DNA of 13,034 nucleotides from Bremia lactucae (lineage: Eukaryota > Oomycota > Peronosporomycetes > Peronosporales > Peronosporaceae). The stretch is taken from positions 1,200,854-1,213,887 of the forward strand of contig NC_090621.1 of the NCBI RefSeq assembly GCF_004359215.1. The letters are read 5' to 3'. The first letter of the stretch is position 1; each line of letters begins with the position of its first letter. The position numbers were made by a program, and so were the translations under genes. Positions 7,861 to 13,034 of this stretch are shown here, in pieces. The notes under the pieces are model-generated. The model ran no database searches, was not told where the DNA came from, and saw only the letters and a program-made list of their open reading frames with translations.

Positions 7861-8842
7861 AGGTGCAATTTACGGAATGGGCCGATATACAAGGGAAGTA
7901 AATTATCACTACCCACATTACTCACTGCATGCTTTTGTAGATTTACCAAAGACAGAAGACAATCCGGCAAGATCGTTAACTTTTTAATAGAAAATGTTTG
8001 CTTTTCTATTTTAATCAGCATTTCGTTTCTGACGGTTCACCGCATCAGCGTTGGAATAAGGTACGAAACGGACCACTGCTTCTGAAGCCAGCAGAAATTT
8101 TCCTGCTGACTCAATTTTTTCTCGCTAGTGCGACCGCTGCGCACTGCGGATATATTATTTCCTCTTTAGTGAGGGCGTTATTGTGTCCTCACTTATATTA
8201 TTGTTTTCGATGCTAAATCTTTCAGCATCGTTATCAGAGTCAGTAATAGCCTTATTGCTATTAATGAGTTGCTCCACTTCAATGATGATTGAATCAATAT
8301 TAACATACTTTGCATTGTCTGTAAAATTAATGCATGATGAGCAAAAGATCGACTGTTCTTTGCTCAAAGAGTCCCCTTTTAAATGACGGTCATTCTCAAA
8401 CAAGGTGGGTATACGTAGATGGCGAAAGCCAATCACGAAAACGGTGTATGCTCTGATATGGCATGTACCAAATTGTTGATGGCAAATTTTGCCATCGGCA
8501 AGAGCCACTCCAACTGGGTGTATCCTCCAAGTATCTATTGGAGGACACAATTTGCACGTTCTGTCGAGCCATCTGTTTCAGAATGGTCAGAAGCTCAAAT
8601 TCACTCGGTTCCAAATAATTCGAACACTTGTTGCCAAAATCCTGTGTAACTGGGAATCTCAATCACAACCAGTCATGGTGTAAGCATCAAGTTGAAATAT
8701 CGTGTCAACAAAACACGAGACAGCAGATGGTACGCCTTGCTGAAACGATCAAGAAACACAAGAATACCATCGTTCGTTTTCAGAAATTTGAAGCCAAAGT
8801 CCATCGATACAGACTACCAACACTCTGACGGAACAGGCAAAG
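7861..8842 (-). pseudogene. pol: Ty3/gypsy integrase core and linker (family 3)
   Basis: Read on the minus strand, this begins inside the integrase core at 8842 with SVSMDFGFKFLKTNDGILVF (first catalytic D) and DRFSKAYHL, continues with a broken second-Asp region and FELFGTE, then MAKFAINN-type sequence near 8495, then HLRIPTLFENDRHLKGDSLS. The linker is acidic and open to about 8155 (NVDSIIIEVEQL-like, TDSDNDAERFSIENN), followed by NRQKRNADKNRKANIFSIK-like tail sequence near 8050-7970. Frame changes and stops are spread throughout. The 5' part of the element is missing: an LTR of another type starts at 8843, inside the integrase core. Confidence 0.78.
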
Positions 8843-9265
8843 TGTAACGGGCTAAAGTTGACATAATATTACATAGTTACACAGTCCCCGTTAAGGAAGC
8901 TTTGTGTACCTAAGGGGATGGTCAATTACTTAAGTGAGATAATTAGACCCACCATTTTGGTGTATTTCACATTGTTAATCACCCTGGTGTATGTAATGCA
9001 CATAGATGCATTCACATTAGGATTATCGGAAATCACTATAGGAAGGGATGTCGACACGATGTGCGTCGCCAGCAATAACTGTTTAATACCGTAAGCCTCT
9101 GCGTGTTGTGAATCAATCTGTTGACGATCGATACAACTTCGACAAACTTTGTAAGGATTGTTGTGATGGATTTTTAAGGTGATCCATCAAACCATTAATA
9201 GCCGTATCTTCTAGATAAACTCTTATAACGTTATTAAATTATTTAAATTATTAATTTAACAATTA
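8843..9265. repeat. LTR-like sequence of a fourth retroelement type
   Basis: It begins TGTAACGGGCTAAAGTTGAC immediately after integrase sequence and continues as non-coding AT-rich DNA (TTATTAAATTATTTAAATTA near 9230) without open frames, which is typical of oomycete gypsy LTRs. The first bases match the TGTAACGGG terminus of the other LTRs, but the body does not align with LTR1 or LTR2. The far end is not clear and seems cut by the gag remnant that starts near 9280, so orientation is left open. Confidence 0.6.
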
Positions 9266-9279
9266 CAAGAAGTTGATAC

Positions 9280-9800
9280 ATTGGGCAAAAGCCTGTTAAG
9301 ACTGAAGATCTCCTATTCCGCAATAGAGAACGCTTTATCGAGCGACTCTAATTCAATCCGGAAAGGTGGGTGTTAATAGGGCCGTCTGCAAAATCTTGAA
9401 GAAACACAGTTATCTGTGTATGTTGTTCAGTGGGATGACTAACGATACAACTGACCAGCTATGTGAATGTTGGGCATTAGCGTGTAAATCACGCTTGCCC
9501 TACTTCAAATCCAGAAGTTCGGGTCGAGCCCGAATTCGGCACGTGGCGGCTCAAATGTTTGTCTGGGCCGGGTCTTAAAGACCTCATATGCCCAAAGACT
9601 GATGGGTTGTAAAGCTTGAGCCCCAAGGCCCAAGATTTATCGCGTCCGAGTAAGTTGGACATGCCAAATTTCTATTCTGTCGCATCATCACTGATACGAC
9701 AAGCTTATATGGCGTCATTAAATTCGACGAACCATCTTAAAGGGAGTCGCCTTCGACTGCCTCAAACTTAGAAACTTCATTTTTTGAGCTTTCGGGTCGA
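9280..9800 (-). pseudogene. gag: Ty3/gypsy Gag (capsid) remnant, right copy
   Basis: This is the inverted counterpart of the gag at 5940-6488, roughly 65-75% identical by eye. On the minus strand, KSWALGLKLYNPSVFGH near 9640-9590 follows a damaged SNLTGRA region, and LVSCIVSHPTEQHTQITVFL near 9470-9410 matches YLVSCIMSHPIDAQMQVTVF of the left copy, followed by QDFADGPINTHL. A weak AEQ-DFSL block lies near 9325-9300. Stops and frame changes occur about every 50 codons, so it is no longer functional. It is truncated at about 9280 against the LTR-like sequence. Confidence 0.72.
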
Positions 9801-9942
9801 CGCGGAAGCGTCGGCCTGTTAGCAGCATATACATGCTGCTGTCTCAACAGTTCCAATTATTGAACACCCTGTTCTCACAACACATCCGAGTGCTGAGTGC
9901 CTTGTTGGTGAAGCAAGGCTACTTCTCTCGGACTTCGACGAT

Positions 9943-10149
9943 TTAGAGGTGTAAAAAGTTGGCTATGGCCGCATGCTGTTCATCTCTGCCCAGAGTGTAA
10001 AGCATGGCGCCAACGGCTGGTCTGCCTACGACCGAACTCATTCGTTCGATCGCTCTCCTTTCAAGGTCACCCAAATGAGTAAACCCTTCAAGCGTGGTGA
10101 GATAGCCTTGTTGGGGGGCTGGAAAGCTCCCTCCTTCTTCATCCATCAT
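9943..10149 (-). CDS. Hypothetical 68-codon ORF in the leader of the right family-2 element
   Basis: This minus-strand frame starts 57 bp inside the LTR2 end at 10206 and runs toward the gag remnant, in the same direction. It reads MMDEEGGSFPAPQQGYLTTL, then a Glu/Arg-rich helix-like stretch (GDLERRAIERMSS) and GRDEQHAAIANFLHL. By position it could be the N-terminal part of Gag. I do not recognise it, and the left copy has no matching sequence at the same place. A plus-strand frame of 98 codons overlaps it and cannot be excluded. Confidence 0.3.
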   Translation of the reverse strand: MMDEEGGSFPAPQQGYLTTLEGFTHLGDLERRAIERMSSVVGRPAVGAMLYTLGRDEQHAAIANFLHL

Positions 10150-10205
10150 ATCAACGTTGTATCGAACGCGCGTGGGGCCTTAAATGTCTTCGAAGTGGTA
10201 GCAGG

Positions 10206-10660
10206 TGTAACGGGGCACTTTCCACTAGTACTTGCTTACATTACACTTATTGATTACAGTGTAGGTTAGGTGCCTTGAACTTCACGTACAGTAGGGTACA
10301 GAGGAAGGTGTGTAAGAAGCTCAGCGGCTTAAGCTACCAAAGGTAAGTCAAAGTATTTGAATTAGGTAGAAGTAAAATTACATTAATACATATTTAGTTT
10401 CCTACGTAACGATCTTTTATCTAATACTGACTTATAATGTTAAAATCTTACAATGTATGCCACCTACTCGCGCACCGCCCAATCGTGACTTGTGACGATT
10501 GGCGGGTTAAGTTAAACTCAAATCAATCAATCAAGAGAACTAACTTTCATTGCGTCAATATTCCCAATTGTGGTAATATTGGAAAGCTTAAGTCAAACAA
10601 GTAATGAAGATAATTATTTGTACTTCTTTCCTTATTTACTTTCATAGAATATAATATTCA
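10206..10660 (-). repeat. LTR of family-2 gypsy element, right copy (inverted)
   Basis: On the plus strand it starts TGTAACGGGGCAC, the reverse complement of the LTR 3' end GTGCCCCGTTACA, so the 3' terminus is intact. It matches 5077-5575 in reverse (GTGCCTTGAACTTCACGTAC near 10270, CCTACGTAACGATCTTTTATCTA near 10400, CTACTCGCGCACCGCCCAATCG near 10463). The 5' end lacks about 50 bp: it stops at about 10660 where copia sequence begins. It precedes the gag at 9280-9800 in the same orientation and so is its 5' LTR. Confidence 0.8.
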
Positions 10661-10880
10661 TGTGCAGCACTGTCAACCAGCGAGGCAGAATACATTGCTT
10701 TGAGCTTAGCGTCCAAGAAGGCAAGTGGATTCATCACTTACTCTCTGAGATATTGGATGCGGCATGCGAAGCAGGACTGGAGCTCAAGATCTTTAAAGAC
10801 AATCAATCATGCATCAAGATGACGAAGAATCCTGTCAATCACGGCCGTGCAAAGCACATTGACATCAGTTATTTCTCGTG
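10661..10880 (+). pseudogene. pol: Ty1/copia RNase H fragment
   Basis: This is the end of a copia-type reverse transcriptase/RNase H. One frame reads ALSTSEAEYIALSLAS from 10667, with the SEAEY motif that carries the catalytic Glu. After a one-base frame change near 10705-10715 it continues EGKWIHHLLSEILDAACEAG, then KDNQSCIKMTKNPVNHGRAK (catalytic Asp in the EDNQ/KDNQ motif) and HIDI. Identity with copia declines after about 10866. It is cut on the left by the LTR2 end at 10660 and followed on the right by a copia-like LTR, so it is the 3' end of a + oriented copia element. Confidence 0.85.
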
Positions 10881-10890
10881 TAGAAATAAT

Positions 10891-11029
10891 TGTTATGTAA
10901 CGTTACACAACACTACACATATATAGGAAAAGTGCTGTTTTTGTACAATGTAGTCTTATAAATACTACAATGTACACAGACAGACTTACTAATCATACCC
11001 AAAATTGCAAAATGCAGAATACATATCAC
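10891..11029 (+). repeat. Copia-type LTR (probably truncated)
   Basis: Begins TGTTATGTAACGTTACACAA directly after the copia coding fragment and contains a 12-bp perfect palindrome TGTAACGTTACA (10896-10907) and a TATA-like CATATATAGG near 10918. The 3' limit is guessed from a TATCACA end at about 11029, before the sequence becomes GC-rich. Assignment rests on position after copia RNase H. Confidence 0.55.
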
Positions 11030-11141
11030 AAGCGCTAGTAGGAAAAAAAAGTCCCGCGAGCGCAATCGGGACCACTCGCGCAAGTCGCGACAGTGCTAGA
11101 AGGAGTTTGTCGAGTCGCTGATGGACGAAGTGGCTAGCAGA
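11030..11141 (-). other. Possible gypsy 5' leader next to the right family-1 LTR
   Basis: This is GC-rich sequence between the copia LTR and LTR1. Read on the minus strand, the first bases after the LTR end are TCTGCTAGCCACTTCG. The bases following the family-2 LTR end at 10206 are CCTGCTACCACTTCG. Because the latter is the start of an element's internal region (leader), the similar sequence here is probably a leader too. It contains a hairpin GTCCCG...CGGGAC (11051-11072). I could not identify a tRNA primer site in it. Confidence 0.45.
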
Positions 11142-11580
11142 TGTAACGGGGCACTATGACTTGTACTGTTTCAGGGCAAGTCCACTTCGCACTGCTTCAG
11201 TGGCGAGTGGTGCCCTAAGTTAATTGACGACTTACGTGCAGAGGAAGACTTCTCTTAAGGTAATTAGCTTAAGAGGATAAAATGAAAACTGTATTAAATA
11301 TAATAAATGTCTCTTGTTCTATCTTTGTTAGTGCTAACATAGTTTTGATCTAATACTAAGCATATAAATGAATTCTTATCTCTATCTTATCTGTAACCCT
11401 CTCTTTGATTACTCCTAAAGCTGATTAGTCTGCGTAATAAAATGGTCTATACCTATTTATGGACAAGAATTATAAATATTACTATATAAAGTAATATCCT
11501 CCAAATATTATTTACTTAAGAAAATATATTAATTAACAACCTTTAAGTGTTGATTTCATGTAACGATACACCCCGTTACA
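11142..11580 (-). repeat. LTR of family-1 gypsy element, right copy (inverted)
   Basis: A 439-bp LTR with both ends intact: on the minus strand TGTAACGGGGTGTATCGTTACA at 11580 and GTGCCCCGTTACA ending at 11142. It aligns with the LTR at 3295-3749, including the conserved hairpin CTCTTAAG...CTTAAGAG (near 11254-11277). The polypurine tract at 11581-11593 shows it is the 3' LTR of a minus-oriented element. Confidence 0.87.
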
Positions 11581-11593
11581 TCACCCCTCCCTT
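11581..11593 (-). promoter_or_regulatory. Polypurine tract, right copy
   Basis: TCACCCCTCCCTT on the plus strand, that is AAGGGAGGGGTGA on the minus strand, directly against the LTR end at 11580. Identical to the tract at 3282-3294. It sets the element's orientation as minus. Confidence 0.85.
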
Positions 11594-11659
11594 AAACGAC
11601 AATGACTCTAAGTGTCATTGGATGGAGTGGTCGTCATGTGACAACTTAATATTAAAATT

Positions 11660-12958
11660 ATGTTGATTGGTCAGATCCATCATTTTAAATTCCATCGCAT
11701 GAAGGATCAACCCATGCCGGGTGACGATACTGCTGCGCCTTTGGCTGCACGAACCGCAGCCGCGGGTGACGCACAGATAGCTCTTGCGACAAACGGAACG
11801 TCTGCCGTAGTGTCTTCCACTCGCGCAACACTAGATGTTGCGAGTGCACGTGGTGATTCACCACGTGAATACGACCCCTCTTTGGAGGTCGACTCCGAAT
11901 GCGAGTCGGATAAAGTGGCCGACTCGGGGAGAATGGAACAGTCGCCTGATATACGTCTGGCGGCTGACAATGAGCCTTCGAATGAGAGAGCTCATTCTGA
12001 TACACGAGTAAACAGTCTATTTGGATCCCACGATGAGGATGATCCCTCATCGCCCGTACGATCTCCCATACGGTCACCTGAACGTACTCTGTGCAAGGTG
12101 ACGACGATGGCATAAGCCATCGTAAGAAAGTTCCTGTGGCACTTCTGCTTCAGTGGGTACCACTCAGGGGAGTGAAGACAGCAAAATGTCTCATCTCGCC
12201 CCTGATAAGAAGCCGTGGCTATTGCCAGAAAGGCTCATCAATAGCTTGTCTGGAGAAACTACTCCTCACAATAAATATCCCTTATTTATTGCGACAAAGC
12301 TACATGGCCTTGACCCCAGCGCGAAGAACTTTCGCGATGAGGAAGATTTTTATATCAATGCTTTTCTTAAGCATCGATGATTTAGTGGGCAACAATAAGT
12401 GAGATGAATCTCGCTTATGCAAGCTTGGAGTGCGTTCATTCGCAATGTCAAAGACATTGGACGCGAAGCTTGGCTTCAAAACCTTAACGCGAATCGCGTT
12501 AAATTTGAGAAACGAACTCCAACCGGTGCAAAGTATAAATTGCATCGGTTGTCACGTGAGGCTGGGCTTCCATGCCTCACGTGGGGTAATTCCTGTCCGT
12601 GTTGTGTAGACAACTCGAAGAGGGTAAATGAGACGTTTATTCCCTTTCTTCGCCCTGGGCAAGGGCTCGCATCTCTATTGAGATGCGTGACACCATTGAC
12701 TTTTTGCAATCGATTTATATGCGCCAGGGGCGCGTGATTTCCGATGGGCCTTCTGAACCATCGGGTGGGTCTCGACATACTGACGGAAGAGGCCCTCAAC
12801 GTCAGAAATCAGTTGGGATCGAGGCTCCCAGCTGTCATGCGAGGGCGGAGCCGACCAACGTTAAACGTAGGATGCGTTCGCATCCTACGTGGCAATTCTT
12901 TTATGTACGCATTGCCTCTGCGATGCAGTACACGAAAAAAAACAATGAACTTGGGTAG
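11660..12958 (+). pseudogene. Antisense gene of family-1 gypsy element, right copy, unknown function
   Basis: Second copy of the gene at 3253-1893, again opposite to its element's pol. Open segments: 11660-12097 (146 codons; MLIGQIHHFKFHRMKDQPMP, then acidic and Ser-rich DSECESDKVADSGRMEQSPD and GSHDEDDPSSPVRS), 12168-12623 (152 codons; KKPWLLPERLINSLSGE, YPLFIATKLHGLDPSAKNF, WSAFIRNVKDIGREAW, CLTWGNSCPCC), 12683-12958 (91 codons and stop; MRDTIDFLQSIYMRQ). The intervals 12098-12167 (70 nt) and 12624-12682 (59 nt) begin GT, end AG and restore frame. Lesions of this copy are TGA 12378-12380 and two more stops before 12411. The left copy is open at those positions but has its own one-base deletion, so the ancestor was probably intact. 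The Cys cluster C-x5-C-x-C-C might bind metal (inference). No domain is recognised. Confidence 0.6.
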
Positions 12959-13034
12959 TATTTTACTGCTACACACATCAGTGACTAATCGCTTAGGTAA
13001 GTTTACCGTAGAGAGTAGCACTAGGTCAATAATT
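12809..13034 (-). pseudogene. pol: Ty3/gypsy integrase C-terminal tail, right copy
   Basis: This minus-strand frame enters from beyond the window and reads LLSTVNLPKRLVTDVCSSK, LPKFIVFFRVLHRRGNAY, ELPRRMRTHPTFNVGRLRP, then ends RMTAGSLDPN and stop. It matches 1590-2042 closely (Tyr to Asn within the THPTFYVGRL motif, His to Arg after it). The junction from integrase tail to antisense gene is at the same place as in the left copy, so the arrangement predates the two copies. No chromodomain follows. Confidence 0.82.

Larger units (their letters stand above)
11142..13034 (-). repeat. Right arm of long inverted repeat
   Basis: Reverse-complement counterpart of 1817-3749, containing LTR1, polypurine tract, antisense gene and integrase tail in the same order. 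It continues beyond the window. The two arms are separated by about 7.4 kb of other retroelement remnants. Confidence 0.9.

Noticed and set aside
10186..10205. tRNA primer-binding site next to the family-2 LTR (TGGTAGCAG on the plus strand)
   Set aside because: The match to a tRNA 3' end would be on the wrong strand for the element's orientation, so I did not call it.
1..13034. Host genes such as secreted RXLR or Crinkler-type effectors
   Set aside because: No open frame combines a signal peptide with RXLR or LFLAK-like motifs.
1..13034. tRNA, rRNA or CRISPR array
   Set aside because: No cloverleaf, rRNA signature or regularly spaced repeats seen; the repeats present are LTRs and hairpins.

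Overview
The window looks like a transposon-dense, gene-poor stretch of an oomycete nuclear genome (Phytophthora or a downy mildew). I base this on recognising the pol and gag lineages, on LTRs that begin TGTAACGGG and end CCCGTTACA, and on the absence of any intact host gene. No rRNA, tRNA, CRISPR array or bacterial operon is visible. Almost everything that can be identified is a decayed LTR retrotransposon, and several are nested in each other.

Layout. (a) 1-3749: the 3' half of a Ty3/gypsy element (family 1, + orientation), holding RNase H, integrase and integrase tail, then a gene on the opposite strand (3253-1893), then a polypurine tract and a 3' LTR. (b) 3771-3903: a second, partial copy of the same LTR end. 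(c) 3904-5076: no gene recognised, only a decayed coding-like stretch on the minus strand. (d) 5077-6488: an LTR of a second gypsy family (+), a leader with an unexplained minus-strand ORF, and a broken gag. (e) About 6490-6965: another LTR of family 2, inverted. (f) About 7190-8842: integrase, tail and chromodomain of a third gypsy element (minus). (g) 8843 to about 9265: an LTR of yet another type. (h) 9280-10660: gag, leader and LTR of family 2 (minus). (i) 10661 to about 11029: Ty1/copia RNase H fragment and LTR (+). (j) 11142-13034: LTR, polypurine tract, opposite-strand gene and integrase tail of a second family-1 copy (minus).

The two ends are mirror images. 1817-3749 and 13034-11142 form a long inverted repeat, about 95% identical over a 430-bp stretch aligned by eye. 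The same order (integrase tail, antisense gene, LTR1, LTR2, leader, gag) can be followed inward on both arms, with lower identity (roughly 65-75%) in gag and LTR2.

The most interesting item is the antisense gene of family 1. It lies between the integrase and the polypurine tract/3' LTR in both copies, where the related third element has a chromodomain. Both copies keep three open segments that two GT...AG intervals of identical length (70 and 59 nt) join in frame, suggesting a spliced antisense gene of about 390-410 codons. Its product matches no family I recognise. A second notable property is an excess of short perfect hairpins inside retrotransposon coding DNA, including one palindrome that encodes nearly the same peptide on both strands.
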